Source: Kiritimatiellia bacterium (lineage in GTDB: Bacteria; Verrucomicrobiota; Kiritimatiellia; RFP12; UBA1067). From it: 64,000 bases of DNA. The stretch is from assembly GCA_017454745.1 (NCBI GenBank), contig JAFTCL010000046.1, positions 1 to 64,000 on the forward strand, given 5' to 3'. This document shows, piece by piece, positions 9,147-18,943 of the stretch (position 1 is its first letter; each line of letters starts with the position of its first letter). The position numbers and the translations under genes were made by a program. The notes beneath the pieces were generated by a model that was not told where the DNA came from, ran no database searches, and saw only the letters and a list, made by a program, of their open reading frames with translations.

Positions 9147-10696
9147 CCGCAGATCTCCGTCCAACGCCCGATTCCGTTTCCCCGCTGCCCGGTTTTTCGC
9201 GGAAATGGGGTTCCTCCGCCGTTATGGTAGCCTTGGCGGTTTTGTTTTTTATGCTTTACTTTTTGACCGCGCAACGTGGGATAAGCTGGCAGGACAGCGG
9301 CGAATTCCAATACCGGATTTTTTCCGGCGACTACCGCTGGTGTTCGGGTATCGCCCGCGCCCATCCGCTCTACATCGCCGGTGCCCGCGCCTGGATGGCG
9401 TTGTTCCCTGGTTCGCTTCAAGTTTGGGCGGTCAACAGTTTCAGCGGATTGGGAATGGCGTTGGCGGTTGCCGCCATTTTTACGTTGGTCCTGCGGTTGA
9501 CCCGTGACACTGCCGCCGCATTGGTCGCGGCGTTGACGTTGGGGCTCTCCCACATGTGCTGGTGGATGTCGTGCATGGCGGAGGTGTACACTTGGTCGCT
9601 GGCGTTGTTCATGGGCGAACTGCTGGCGTTGCATTCCGCCGTCAAGTCCGGACGCACCCTGCCGCTGTTGGCGCTGTTTTTGTTGAACGGGTTGCATTTG
9701 TCGGTGCATAATTTTGCGTTGCTGAATCTGCCGGTACACGGGCTGGTGCTGTTGCTGGAGGCCAGGAAACGGCGTTCGTTTGCACTCTTGCCGTTGGCGG
9801 GGACGTTTTGGGCGTTGGGCGCGGCGCCGATTATTTGGCTTGCCGTACAGGATTTGCTTGGCGGAATGTCACCGGTCGCAACCGTTAAAAGCGCGCTTTT
9901 CGGATTGGAGTTTGAGGGGTATGTGCTCAGCAGCCGCACCGGTGTGCGTTGGAAAATGGTGGCATTCAACTATGCCTTGGCGGTGTTCAGCCTGATAAAT
10001 CCCTGCTGGCTTTTCGCCGCCGTAAATCTGAAACGGCGCGGAGATCCCGCCCATATCGTCATGCGCCGCGCTTTGGCAGCGCTCACCGTAATCCATCTCC
10101 TGTTTTGGGCGCGGTATTTTGTCGGCGACCAGGCCACGTTTGTCATGCCCACGCTGGGGTTGCTCGCGGTATGGGTCGGGTTGGGCGCGGCGGCGCTTCC
10201 CGTCGTTGACCGCCGCCGCGTGGTTATGCCCGCCCTGCTTTGCGGCATTACGGTGTCGGTCGCGGTGCCAGCCCTTTGCGGAAAACTGCTGGAGAACAAC
10301 CCCCGGCTGATTCCGGTTACCCGACCCCGCGAGTTGCCCGGACGGAATGAGATGGCGTATTGGCTGGTTCCTTGGAAAAACAACGAGCATTCCGCCGCCG
10401 ATTTTGTCGGACTGATAAACGCCAAACTTCAGCCGGGTGATTTGCTGATCGCCGACAACACCTCGGCCGCGCCTTTGCTTGCCGCCCGGGTTATCGGAAA
10501 GCTTTCCAACGGCTGGGAGTTGGTGAACTATCTTTCCGACCGGTCAGAAGATGCCGTTCGCCGCCAGTTGGCCGCGGCAAAGCGCAAATACATTGTTTCC
10601 CCCGTGCGGAATTACGAGCTGGTTCCGTTTATCCTTGACGGCGATTTCCGATTCCGCCCCTCCGGCCCGGTTTACGAGATTTTCCCGAACAACTGA
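9143..10696 (+). CDS. DUF2723 multi-spanning membrane protein (glycosyltransferase-like)
   Basis: This 517-residue protein has about 10 hydrophobic segments. The DUF2723 hallmark lies near residues 45-75 (ISWQDSGEFQYRIFSGDY followed by ARAHPLYIAGARAW), with the Asp-Ser-Gly-Glu of the first extracytoplasmic loop. The fold resembles GT-C lipid-linked sugar transferases, so O-mannosyltransferase-like activity is possible but unproven. The soluble C-terminus (about 390-517) is extracytoplasmic. It overlaps the methyltransferase by 4 bases and converges with the permease gene, with only 14 bases between stops. Confidence 0.85.
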   Translation: MTADLRPTPDSVSPLPGFSRKWGSSAVMVALAVLFFMLYFLTAQRGISWQDSGEFQYRIFSGDYRWCSGIARAHPLYIAGARAWMALFPGSLQVWAVNSFSGLGMALAVAAIFTLVLRLTRDTAAALVAALTLGLSHMCWWMSCMAEVYTWSLALFMGELLALHSAVKSGRTLPLLALFLLNGLHLSVHNFALLNLPVHGLVLLLEARKRRSFALLPLAGTFWALGAAPIIWLAVQDLLGGMSPVATVKSALFGLEFEGYVLSSRTGVRWKMVAFNYALAVFSLINPCWLFAAVNLKRRGDPAHIVMRRALAALTVIHLLFWARYFVGDQATFVMPTLGLLAVWVGLGAAALPVVDRRRVVMPALLCGITVSVAVPALCGKLLENNPRLIPVTRPRELPGRNEMAYWLVPWKNNEHSAADFVGLINAKLQPGDLLIADNTSAAPLLAARVIGKLSNGWELVNYLSDRSEDAVRRQLAAAKRKYIVSPVRNYELVPFILDGDFRFRPSGPVYEIFPNN

Positions 10697-10710
10697 ATCG
10701 GCTGATGCCG

Positions 10711-12723
10711 TTATTTCATGCTGGGCAGCACGATGCCGCGCAGAATGATTTTTTGGCAGGCGATGAAGATAATCGCGGTGGGAATGGACACCAGCACGAA
10801 TCCGGCCATAACCGCCCACGGCTGGTCGCTCCACTGCTGGCTCATCTGGTACATCCATACGGCCAGCGTCCAATGGCTCTGTTTCTGGCATACCAGCAAC
10901 GCCCACTCCCAGCTGTTGTAGGCGTGGATGAAGGCGTTCAGCGCGCTTACCGCCAGAATGGGGGTGGTCATCGGCAGTGTGATGCGGAGAAAAATCTGCC
11001 ACTCTTTGGCCCCGTCGATGGCGGCGGCTTCGTAAAGTTCGCGGGGCAGGGCGTCGAAGAATCCCTTCAGCACGAAAATCGACATTCCGCTGGCCAGTGT
11101 CGGAAGCACCAGCGCCGCAAAGGTGTTGAGCAACCCGAGATCGCGGATCAGCAGAAACCCGGGAATGGCGGTTACCGCCGCCGGGAATGCCGTGGTAGCC
11201 AAAAGGAACAACAGGATTTTTTCTGTGCAGCGCAGCCGGAAGCGCGAAAGGGCGTAGGCGGCCAGGGGATTGACGGTTAACGCGGCCAGAATGGAGAGGA
11301 TTACCAGCAGCGCGGTGTTGCCGAAAGCTCTCCCGCGCAAGAACAGGAACTCGCCCACTGTGCGATAGTTAAGAAACGCGCTGCGCAGAAAATCACGCCA
11401 ACCGTGGCGGTGGAAGGTTACCGCCAAGGCTTCCCGGAACGGGAACCGCGCGGCTTCGATTTTGTCCAGATCCCATCCGTATTCGGCGTTGACATTTTCC
11501 AGCGTGCCATATTTTTTTAGCAAGAATTTCTGCCACTCCTGTTCCGCGCTTAATACCGTAAGGTTGTCCAACGGCACTTCCGGTATGAAGTTTCGCCACA
11601 GGGTGGTGTTTTCGTATTCGGGTAGACTGATTTCGTCGAAATTTCGGATGTCGCGTCCGGTCAGCTTGCGGTACGATTCCGGCGTTTTGCAGCGTTCGGC
11701 CACGTAACGGCGGTAAGCGGTTTGCAGTTGCGGGGTTACCCGGACGCGCAGCAGACGGCGCGGGTAACTTTGTTTGATAAAACTCTCCCAAACCTTTCCC
11801 GCCGCCGGTGTCGCGGATGCGAGGTCGGGAGGGAAATGGAGGTTCTCAAAACGTTCCAGTTTGGTTCCCAGCGCGGCCCCAAGCTGGGCGGGGACCGGCG
11901 GAGCGGCGGCGTCCAAGTTAAGCCGCCGCAGCACGTCGGGCCGCCGCAGGTAATTCAGCCACAATTGCCTCGATTCGTAGGGCATGGTTCGCGACATCGG
12001 GGTGTCGGCGCGGTCGCGGTACATCTGTTTGAACTTTTGGTAAAGGTCGGTTTTGGGATCGTTCAGCGGGTAATCCCAAGTGGCGTGGTGCATCGGGGCG
12101 CGTTGCTGGGCGAGCATCCGGATGCTGTAGAAAGATGGATGGTTGATCTTCCATTCCCGGTTTAGCTGTTGAAGCGCGAGTTCGCGCCGTTTCGCGAATG
12201 GAAGTTTTGGGAAGGTGTCGGGGGCTTCGGCGGCCAGCTTGGCCTCAAAGTGTTTCCGCGCAAAACCGGCGACATCGCGGGCGTCGAAAGCGCAGGTGGT
12301 GTTCAGGATGTCGTAATTGCGGTTGAATTCGGCGTAATCGTCCGACATCCGGTTCCAGCGCCCCGCGGTGTCGGGATCGTCCAACGGAGCGAGTTGGCGT
12401 TCGGCAAATTTCGCGCTCGCGGTTTGGTCGCGGGATACCACCACCCAACTGCTCCAGTGCGCTGGCGCGTCCGGAAAGACTTGCGCCGGGAAGCGGGGGT
12501 AGTAGGTGGCGACCGAACGCAGAAAACGGTCGGAACGGTCCCAGAACGAACGCACCACGGGCGAGAACCGGTAGTAATCGTAGGGGCCGGACAGTGATGC
12601 CGACACCATCATCAGGAACGGCCAAACCATCGTGATCCCGCCCAATGTAAGCAAGGCGTAAATCACGGCTAGAAAGATCCGTGCCTTAAAGGTTCGCCGT
12701 TCTACCGTAAGGATTACCGCCAT
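10711..12723 (-). CDS. Sugar ABC transporter permease (MalG type) with large insertion
   Basis: The last 240 of 670 residues are a normal MalG-like inner-membrane permease: about five hydrophobic segments and the EAA loop EAAAIDGAKEWQIFLRITLP. The first hydrophobic segment is near the N-terminus (about 17-40). Between it and the next lies a soluble stretch of about 400 residues, where most family members have only a short periplasmic loop. The start is one base from the stop of the heparinase-like gene upstream, so substrate is probably a related polysaccharide fragment. No binding protein or MalF-type partner is in the window. Confidence 0.85.
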   Translation of the reverse strand: MAVILTVERRTFKARIFLAVIYALLTLGGITMVWPFLMMVSASLSGPYDYYRFSPVVRSFWDRSDRFLRSVATYYPRFPAQVFPDAPAHWSSWVVVSRDQTASAKFAERQLAPLDDPDTAGRWNRMSDDYAEFNRNYDILNTTCAFDARDVAGFARKHFEAKLAAEAPDTFPKLPFAKRRELALQQLNREWKINHPSFYSIRMLAQQRAPMHHATWDYPLNDPKTDLYQKFKQMYRDRADTPMSRTMPYESRQLWLNYLRRPDVLRRLNLDAAAPPVPAQLGAALGTKLERFENLHFPPDLASATPAAGKVWESFIKQSYPRRLLRVRVTPQLQTAYRRYVAERCKTPESYRKLTGRDIRNFDEISLPEYENTTLWRNFIPEVPLDNLTVLSAEQEWQKFLLKKYGTLENVNAEYGWDLDKIEAARFPFREALAVTFHRHGWRDFLRSAFLNYRTVGEFLFLRGRAFGNTALLVILSILAALTVNPLAAYALSRFRLRCTEKILLFLLATTAFPAAVTAIPGFLLIRDLGLLNTFAALVLPTLASGMSIFVLKGFFDALPRELYEAAAIDGAKEWQIFLRITLPMTTPILAVSALNAFIHAYNSWEWALLVCQKQSHWTLAVWMYQMSQQWSDQPWAVMAGFVLVSIPTAIIFIACQKIILRGIVLPSMK

Positions 12724-12724
12724 T

Positions 12725-15103
12725 TTATCTGTCTATGGAAATTACCCAAGTTGCGGTGGCAACGGTGACCGAGTTGTCGCCGTCAAAAGTCGCCGCTTTG
12801 CGTTTGGGCGACGGTTTGCCGGGATTCTCGATGGTCTCGTCCTCAAAACGGAAGTGCGTCCGATCGGTTTTAAATTCCAGTTTTACTTTGTGGTTCTTGC
12901 CGTCGGTCAATGTGAAACGGTTTGGTCCGTCGCCGGGCACGATGTTGCGGTAAGTGACAATCGGGCTGCTGAAAGAGCAGGGTTTTGAGAATTCCACACG
13001 GTCGGAAATGGTTACGGTGCGGTTCTCCCGGTCATAGCTGACGGAACGGACCAGCCGTTTCAGTTCCGGGCACTTGTAAGCGCCGGTGAGGTCCATTTCC
13101 AGAATGTCCAGCTGGTCGGAAAAATCTGTCTTCAACATTTTGGCGGCATACTTGCGCCCGGGCGGCTGGAGTTGCCCGTTAACCACCGGAACCGGATGCC
13201 CGTAGGAATTCAGCACTTTGCTTTCGTAGCGTCGGCCGCTGAATGTGCGGCGGGTGTAAACCTCCCCGCCGGGGTCTCCCAGCATCTCCAAGCCGTCCAG
13301 CACTACGGTGTAGGATCCGACGTCATTGTGGTTGTGCTGTTCGTTGTTGTGGCCGCCTTTGACGCCCAGTCCGAACTTGACCGGACAATCGCCGGGCTGT
13401 CGGCAAATCAGCACTTCGGCATCGGGAAACCAGTCGCGTATTTCCATCCGTTCCGGTTGCGGGTTGGCGGGGCGGGGCGGTTCCTGTCCGAAACCTCTCA
13501 ACAGAAGCTGCTGTACTGAACCGTTCGGAATCGGGAAATCCGCGATTTTTTCGGGCACACACTCCGGCCACACTTGGCGCATCATGGCCCACACCTCCTT
13601 GCTGGGTGCGCCGCCGCCATCGGCGAAGTACGGGCAGTGGCCTGGCTCGATCTGGTACCGGAATGCGTAGCCCGCGATTCTCCGCGTCTTGTCGCCGGCC
13701 AGGATGTCCAGTTTGCCTTGGGTTGCGGCGCGGATTTCCAACCCCATCATGACTTCGTGGCCGAAGCCGTAGTTCCAGTAGCCCATACCTTCGCTGCAGT
13801 ATCCGTCTTCGGTGAATCCGCTTATAAAAATCGGGTTGAACTTCTCCACGGCGGCGAGGATTTCCGCCCGGTCTTCCGGTTTGTCCATCAGCGCCAAGGC
13901 GCATCCAGTGACTCCGGCATGGCAGACCGCGTTCCAGTTGTTGTTGCCGATCATCCACCAGTTGCCGTTGGGGTCGCCGCTCCGCAGCGCGTTAAGGTAC
14001 GGGTCTAGAATGCGTCGGTAAACCTCGGATTTGATGCGTTCGCGTACGGATGGCGACAGTTTTTCCCCGAGCGTTGAATATATGATTGACAACATCCATC
14101 CCCTCGCCGACGAACCCAGATCAACGTGAAGTTTGGTGCGGTTGAAATTTCCCAGTGCCCCGTCGTGCGCGGGCATTACCCAAGAACGCTCGTCGCACAT
14201 GGCGAGAATACGCGATTCCAAAGCTTCGATAAAGCGGCTCTTGTTCTCCAGGCATTCGCCAATGAACAGAGCGGAGATTTGGCGGATGCGTTGGCCGTAG
14301 GGACGTTCAAAGTGGTTGCGGTTGCCGGTTTGGGTGAACTCCAGATACCACTCGTCCGGCACATCGGGGAATTTTTCCTTTTGCACCCTTTCGGCCTGAC
14401 GGATCTTGTTAATCCCGTCCGGGGTGCTCGCCAGTGCGTCCCAATGCGTACGCACAGCAACCGGGTCGCCCGGTGCGGCGGGACGTGGCGGCAGCCACCC
14501 CGCGATTTCTTTCACCCGGTCCGGGTCGGGCGGATCGAATTTGGTCGGCGGACGCGAGGCGATTTTTTTGCCTTCCGCTTCCGGCACCTCGTCCAAGATA
14601 AAATCGTCAAAATCCATCTTCGCCGTTCCGGAGCTGAACGAGTGGATCCAAACGGCGAGTGTGGCGGCAGTATTAGGGGATTGGAAACATGCCGTCATTT
14701 CCGCCCATTCGTTTACGGTCTTCGTGTTGACGTAATGGATTAACTCGTTCCGCGCCTTATTCGACTCCAACTCCTGCCCGATGGCGTCTTGGAACTTGAA
14801 ATACACCCCGATGGATTCGGATTTGTCGCCGAAATTGCGGACGTGGAAACGAAGCCGGTAGTAGGCGTTGGGTTTGACCTTGACGGCGTCCGAACGGCAA
14901 CTGCTGCCGTCTCTGTCGCTGGTGTCGATTACCCGCAACCCGAACTTTCCCGTGCGGGCTGCCTCCTTGCAAACGGTGGACATCCGGTTTTTGTCGAAAC
15001 TCCACCCGGCGGATTCTTCCTCAAAGCCCGGATTCGAAAGCGTCTGCGCGAAAGCCGCAACGGCGGAAAACGCGAAAGCAAAAGCAAGTTTTAATCTTTT
15101 CAT
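12725..15103 (-). CDS. Exported heparinase II/III-like polysaccharide lyase
   Basis: A 792-residue secreted enzyme. Residues 1-18 are a signal peptide (MKRLKLAFAFAFSAVAAFA), followed by a CBM4/9-like jelly roll (about 20-165, starting LSNPGFEEESAGW), an alpha/alpha toroid, and near residue 590 the HNEQHNHNDVG segment typical of the Heparinase_II_III beta domain. This class cleaves uronic-acid polysaccharides by beta-elimination; the exact substrate is unknown. The frame is open to 15325, but that extension has no signal peptide and crosses the trpB terminator, so ATG at 15103 is used. It is co-transcribed with the downstream permease. Confidence 0.85.
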   Translation of the reverse strand: MKRLKLAFAFAFSAVAAFAQTLSNPGFEEESAGWSFDKNRMSTVCKEAARTGKFGLRVIDTSDRDGSSCRSDAVKVKPNAYYRLRFHVRNFGDKSESIGVYFKFQDAIGQELESNKARNELIHYVNTKTVNEWAEMTACFQSPNTAATLAVWIHSFSSGTAKMDFDDFILDEVPEAEGKKIASRPPTKFDPPDPDRVKEIAGWLPPRPAAPGDPVAVRTHWDALASTPDGINKIRQAERVQKEKFPDVPDEWYLEFTQTGNRNHFERPYGQRIRQISALFIGECLENKSRFIEALESRILAMCDERSWVMPAHDGALGNFNRTKLHVDLGSSARGWMLSIIYSTLGEKLSPSVRERIKSEVYRRILDPYLNALRSGDPNGNWWMIGNNNWNAVCHAGVTGCALALMDKPEDRAEILAAVEKFNPIFISGFTEDGYCSEGMGYWNYGFGHEVMMGLEIRAATQGKLDILAGDKTRRIAGYAFRYQIEPGHCPYFADGGGAPSKEVWAMMRQVWPECVPEKIADFPIPNGSVQQLLLRGFGQEPPRPANPQPERMEIRDWFPDAEVLICRQPGDCPVKFGLGVKGGHNNEQHNHNDVGSYTVVLDGLEMLGDPGGEVYTRRTFSGRRYESKVLNSYGHPVPVVNGQLQPPGRKYAAKMLKTDFSDQLDILEMDLTGAYKCPELKRLVRSVSYDRENRTVTISDRVEFSKPCSFSSPIVTYRNIVPGDGPNRFTLTDGKNHKVKLEFKTDRTHFRFEDETIENPGKPSPKRKAATFDGDNSVTVATATWVISIDR

Positions 15104-15172
15104 AACTGTTATTCTACCCGCCTTCCGCCACAAAGGCAAGGCAGAAGTTACATATTTCGCTATCGGCGGATG

Positions 15173-15205
15173 AAAAGCTCGCCCGCAACGGCAGGGCGAG
15201 CTTTT
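15173..15205 (-). terminator. Rho-independent terminator after trpB
   Basis: A perfect 12-bp stem (AAAAGCTCGCCC with GGGCGAGCTTTT) encloses a 9-base loop, 14 bases past the trpB stop. The U-tract is short (four T, then C), but the symmetric A/T ends would also let it act on the other strand. Confidence 0.7.
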
Positions 15206-15218
15206 CTCACTATCGGGT

Positions 15219-16586
15219 TTAGTCGATTTTGGGAAGTTTGGCAAAGCTTGCGGCCAGATCTTCATCCGTCGGGATGTAGTCGGACATTTGCCCATCATTG
15301 AATTTCTGATAGGCAACCATGTCAAAATATCCAGTGCCGGTCAGACCGAACACGATCCGCTCCTTGCGGTTTTGCTCCTTGCAACGCAACGCCTCGTCCA
15401 CCGCCACCCGGATGGCGTGGGCGGATTCAGGGGCGGGGAGGATGCCCTCGGTGCGGGCGAATTCGCGCGCCGCCTCGAAAACCCGCGTCTGCTCTACTGC
15501 CGCCGCCTCCATCAACCCTTGTTCGTAAAGTTCGGAAAGGGTGCTGCTCATGCCGTGGTAACGCAATCCGCCGGCGTGGTTGGGCGACGGGATAAAGTCG
15601 TGGCCAAGTGTGTACATCTTTTGCAACGGGCAGACCCGCCCGGTGTCGCAGAAGTCGTATGCGTATTTGCCGCGGGTGAACGAAGGGCAGCTCGCCGGTT
15701 CCACCGCGATGATACGGTAATCCGCCTCGCCGCGCAGTTTTTCGCCCATGAAGGGAGCAATCAGTCCGCCCAAGTTCGAGCCGCCGCCCGCGCAACCGAT
15801 AATCACGTCCGGTTTCACGCCGAGCTTCTTCAGCGCGAGGTGCGTTTCAAGACCGATGATGGACTGGTGCAGCAGCACCTGGTTCAGCACGCTGCCCAAC
15901 ACGTAGCGGTATCCTTCGCGGGTTACCGCCGCCTCCACCGCCTCGGAAATCGCGCAGCCGAGCGAGCCGGTGGTGCCGGGGTGGGCGGCGTTGATGCTGC
16001 GGCCGATCTCGGTGGTCATCGACGGCGACGGCGTGACATCGGCCCCGTAAGTGCGCATCACCTCGCGCCGGAAGGGTTTCTGCTCGTAAGAACATTTTAC
16101 CATGAACACCTTGCAGTCCAAGTGGAAAAAGGCGCACGCCATTGACAGCGCGGTACCCCATTGTCCGGCGCCGGTTTCGGTGGTAACGCCTTTAAGCCCC
16201 TGTTTTTTGGCGTAATAAGCCTGCGCCACCGCGCTGTTTAGTTTATGCGACCCGGAGGTATTGTTGCCCTCGAACTTGTAGTAGATCTCGGCGGGGGTGC
16301 CGAGCGCCTGCTCCAGAAAATAAGCCCGGATCAGCGGCGACGGGCGGAACATCTGGTAGAAACTCCGGATTTCTTCGGGGATGGGAATGTAAGGCGTGGT
16401 CTCGTCCAGCTCCTGCCGCACTAGCTCTTCGCAGAACACCTTGTCCAGTTCTTCTGCGGTCATCGGCTGGAGGGTGCCGGGGTTCAGCATCGGCGCGGGC
16501 TTGCGCTTCATGTCCGCCCGCATGTTGTACCAGGAATCCGGAATCTCGTTTTCGGTCAAATAGGTTTTGTATGGAATCTTGTCCAT
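15219..16586 (-). CDS. trpB: TrpB2-type tryptophan synthase beta-like protein
   Basis: A PLP-dependent enzyme that condenses indole with serine. The long N-terminal region (about 80 residues ahead of RPSPL), the PLP-lysine motif GSHKLNSA with Lys115, TETGAGQWGTAL and the glycine loop GCAGGGSN place it in the TrpB2 group, which often works without TrpA. Its 455 residues suit TrpB2 rather than the roughly 400-residue TrpB1. No other trp gene is nearby, so it may scavenge indole. AGGAG precedes the start and a terminator follows the stop, so it looks monocistronic. Confidence 0.9.
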   Translation of the reverse strand: MDKIPYKTYLTENEIPDSWYNMRADMKRKPAPMLNPGTLQPMTAEELDKVFCEELVRQELDETTPYIPIPEEIRSFYQMFRPSPLIRAYFLEQALGTPAEIYYKFEGNNTSGSHKLNSAVAQAYYAKKQGLKGVTTETGAGQWGTALSMACAFFHLDCKVFMVKCSYEQKPFRREVMRTYGADVTPSPSMTTEIGRSINAAHPGTTGSLGCAISEAVEAAVTREGYRYVLGSVLNQVLLHQSIIGLETHLALKKLGVKPDVIIGCAGGGSNLGGLIAPFMGEKLRGEADYRIIAVEPASCPSFTRGKYAYDFCDTGRVCPLQKMYTLGHDFIPSPNHAGGLRYHGMSSTLSELYEQGLMEAAAVEQTRVFEAAREFARTEGILPAPESAHAIRVAVDEALRCKEQNRKERIVFGLTGTGYFDMVAYQKFNDGQMSDYIPTDEDLAASFAKLPKID

Positions 16587-16699
16587 CGCGCTCTCCTTTT
16601 AGTGGCAAATCCGCAACAAGGCGTGTTTCTGTCAATAGAAACATATATAAATTACCACAATCCATCCCCGTAGCGCAAGATGGAATTAATGGAAACTGT

Positions 16700-16729
16700 A
16701 AAAAAAAAATCGGAACCGATACGGTTTCG
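16700..16729 (-). terminator. Rho-independent terminator of the Tad cluster
   Basis: On the minus strand, CGAAACCG and CGGTTCCG form an 8-bp stem (one mismatch, 3-base loop) followed by A and nine T. It lies 25 bases beyond the TadG-like stop. Confidence 0.75.
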
Positions 16730-16754
16730 CGGGGCCGTATGCTTTAAATCCGGA

Positions 16755-18245
16755 TTAATGCCCACGGCGGGTGCCGCCGCCGTGGCCGCTGCCGCCGGAG
16801 GATTGGCGGCAGCTGGCGCTGAACTCGTTTAACCAGTCGATGCCGATCTGTCGGAACGGCTTGGAGACCGTGGTTTGTTTGCGGTTGCCTTGGGCGTCGG
16901 TGGTGGTCTCCGCCACCGTTATGGAGGGATTCTTGTCCCAGAACGCCAAGGTCTGGCAGTATTTGCAGCCTGATACGCAGGTTCCGTGTTCCAGATAATT
17001 CTTCAGGTGTCCGCGGATGTGCCGCACCCAATCGGCGTCGGCCGAGGAGTTTTCCGAGCCGGTGGCTGCGTCCACCGGAATGAGCCGCACGTTGCGGAAG
17101 GCGGGCAGCACCAGGTAGCTGCTGGCGGTTACCGATTCCTGGCCAAGATCGGTGTCAAAGTAGCCGAACGGCTTGGCCGCCGCGCTCCAGACCACCGAAT
17201 CCGTCCGCCCGGCGTTGGTGGACATCCGCTGCACCGTCGCCCCGACGCGCACCACGGCGTCCGCGCCCGCCACGTCGTACTGTTTCCGCACCGGGCCGGT
17301 GATCGGGAAATCGTCGTCACCCTCGGATTTTATGCGGCTCCACGCGCCCCATTCGTCGGTGCGGTAGTAATACCACGTCTCGATCCGGTCCGAAACGCCG
17401 TTGGTAGCGAGTGCGCCCGGTGATATCTGCCCGTTGGGGAAACCGTAATTGTTTACCAACGCGGCAGCCTCGTCGGGGGTGAAGATCTGTTTGAGCGGCA
17501 GTGTGTAGGGTTGCAGTCCCAAGCCGAATATTTCGCTGTTGGCATAGTTTTGCGACTCGTTTTCCGGCAGCGGCGGCCAATCGTGGAACGAGTTGTAATT
17601 GCGGAGCAGTCCGTAGGCGTGGCGGAAAAACCAGCACCATCCGTAGCCGTTCACCGCATCGTAAAACGCTTTGTCGAGCAGGATATGGTCTGAATCCAGA
17701 TCGAAAGTCCGCATATTGTCCGGCCCGGCGGCGATGCCGTCCTCCGCGATTTGGGTGATCATGTCCGCATATTCCGTCCATGCGCCCGGCCAAGGCTCGG
17801 GAAAGACCATGCCGTTGCCGAAATCAACGCTGTAGTTGTTTCGGATGTCAGCCACGTGTTCGGTGAGCAGCGAGGTCATTCCTTCGTTGACGTAGATGTG
17901 GTTGTTTTTGGCCGCCACCTGCGCGGCCAGCAGTCCCGCCAGCGGCCCGGTGAAGCAAAGCCGGGCCTGCATCCCGGTGATCGCCCCGATGGCTTGATCG
18001 TCCGGAACGGCAAGGGCCAGAATGTGCATCAGGTTCATTTCACCCACCAGGTTCAAAGTCGAACCCTGCCAGCGGGCGGCGGCCAGCGCGGCGGCATCCC
18101 CGGCGTTTTGCGCCTGGTCCTTGCGCTGGATGATGCGGTGCAGGTCGGCGATGAAAATCATGAAAAACACCAGCGCCACCAGCCCCAGGAGGATGAACAG
18201 CACCGCTTGTCCGGATTGCCGGCGATGCGGGGGGCGGTTCACCAT
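16755..18245 (-). CDS. TadG-like Flp pilus assembly protein
   Basis: A 496-residue protein with an N-terminal membrane segment after a basic stretch (RRQSGQAVLFILLGLVALVF, about residues 8-30) and the TadG signature of small residues RKDQAQNAGDAAALAAARW. The rest is extracytoplasmic and Cys-containing (CVSGCKYC near residue 430). TadG-like proteins are minor components of Flp-type pili that sit in the inner membrane. The start overlaps the upstream TadE-like stop by 7 bases (ATGGTGA). The motif lacks the Glu at position +5 seen in the other three pilin-like genes. Confidence 0.75.
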   Translation of the reverse strand: MVNRPPHRRQSGQAVLFILLGLVALVFFMIFIADLHRIIQRKDQAQNAGDAAALAAARWQGSTLNLVGEMNLMHILALAVPDDQAIGAITGMQARLCFTGPLAGLLAAQVAAKNNHIYVNEGMTSLLTEHVADIRNNYSVDFGNGMVFPEPWPGAWTEYADMITQIAEDGIAAGPDNMRTFDLDSDHILLDKAFYDAVNGYGWCWFFRHAYGLLRNYNSFHDWPPLPENESQNYANSEIFGLGLQPYTLPLKQIFTPDEAAALVNNYGFPNGQISPGALATNGVSDRIETWYYYRTDEWGAWSRIKSEGDDDFPITGPVRKQYDVAGADAVVRVGATVQRMSTNAGRTDSVVWSAAAKPFGYFDTDLGQESVTASSYLVLPAFRNVRLIPVDAATGSENSSADADWVRHIRGHLKNYLEHGTCVSGCKYCQTLAFWDKNPSITVAETTTDAQGNRKQTTVSKPFRQIGIDWLNEFSASCRQSSGGSGHGGGTRRGH

Positions 18246-18937
18246 TTGGCGTCCTCCAGATAAAGCGGGTAATGGTTCTCGATAGAATACTGTCCGGAGA
18301 TGGAAATGCCGTCGTCGAATTCGGTGCCGTCGCCTCCGTCGCGGTAAAGCTCTTCGTTGACTGACCGCAATTTGCCCTCCTCCATTGCGTAGCGGTCAAT
18401 CAGCAACGGGTGGTGCTGGCGAACCCGCACCGCCAGCAGCGATCCGTCTTCGCCGTTGAATATGGTGGTCTCGTTGATGTCGACGTCGGTGCGGTCCCAA
18501 TATGCGTAGTCCAGCACCGTCTGCGAGGACGGCTCGTTGATGCTTTCCATGAATTCGGGAATGCGTCCCGCCTCGATGGCGTAGCCGTTGGCCCGGAGAT
18601 TGGAGTGCAGCGCGAAGTCGATCAATTTACCGACATCGGTTTTCCCGACCGCGGCCACAAACGCGCCGTTAAGCTCGGAGTACTGCGGGGCCAGCCGTTT
18701 TCCGGATGCCGGGATAGCCGCCACCAGGGCGCTTTTCCGTACCATCCATTCGTTGAACCCGACGGTCCGCGCCCGCGCGCCGCGGGCGGCGGCGTGGGAG
18801 AGCACGGTTTTACAGGCGAACAGATGCGCGTACTGAAACACCGCGAAAAAAACAAGACACGCCAACAACATGACGATGATCGACTCGACCATCGCCTGTC
18901 CTTGGCGCGAGTCCCGTTTGCTGCGGTGTTTTGGCAT
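18239..18937 (-). CDS. TadE-like pseudopilin
   Basis: A 232-residue minor pilin-like protein. A basic leader (MPKHRSKRDSRQ) ends in GQAMVESIIVMLLACLVFF, with Gly as the likely cleavage site and Glu at +5, then an FACKTVLSHAAARGARA segment common in TadE and an extracytoplasmic domain. TadE is processed by a prepilin peptidase and assists Flp pilus assembly. It lies 6 bases after a pilin gene and overlaps the TadG-like gene. Confidence 0.75.
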   Translation of the reverse strand: MPKHRSKRDSRQGQAMVESIIVMLLACLVFFAVFQYAHLFACKTVLSHAAARGARARTVGFNEWMVRKSALVAAIPASGKRLAPQYSELNGAFVAAVGKTDVGKLIDFALHSNLRANGYAIEAGRIPEFMESINEPSSQTVLDYAYWDRTDVDINETTIFNGEDGSLLAVRVRQHHPLLIDRYAMEEGKLRSVNEELYRDGGDGTEFDDGISISGQYSIENHYPLYLEDAKW

Positions 18938-18943
18938 AACGCC

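Noticed and set aside
10711..12723. The long permease as two genes joined by error
   Set aside because: The first membrane helix belongs to the MalG family N-terminus and no ribosome site precedes the C-terminal core, so a single gene with an insertion is the simpler reading.
15104..15325. An N-terminal extension of the heparinase-like protein
   Set aside because: It crosses the trpB terminator and lacks a signal peptide, whereas a clean signal peptide starts at 15103.
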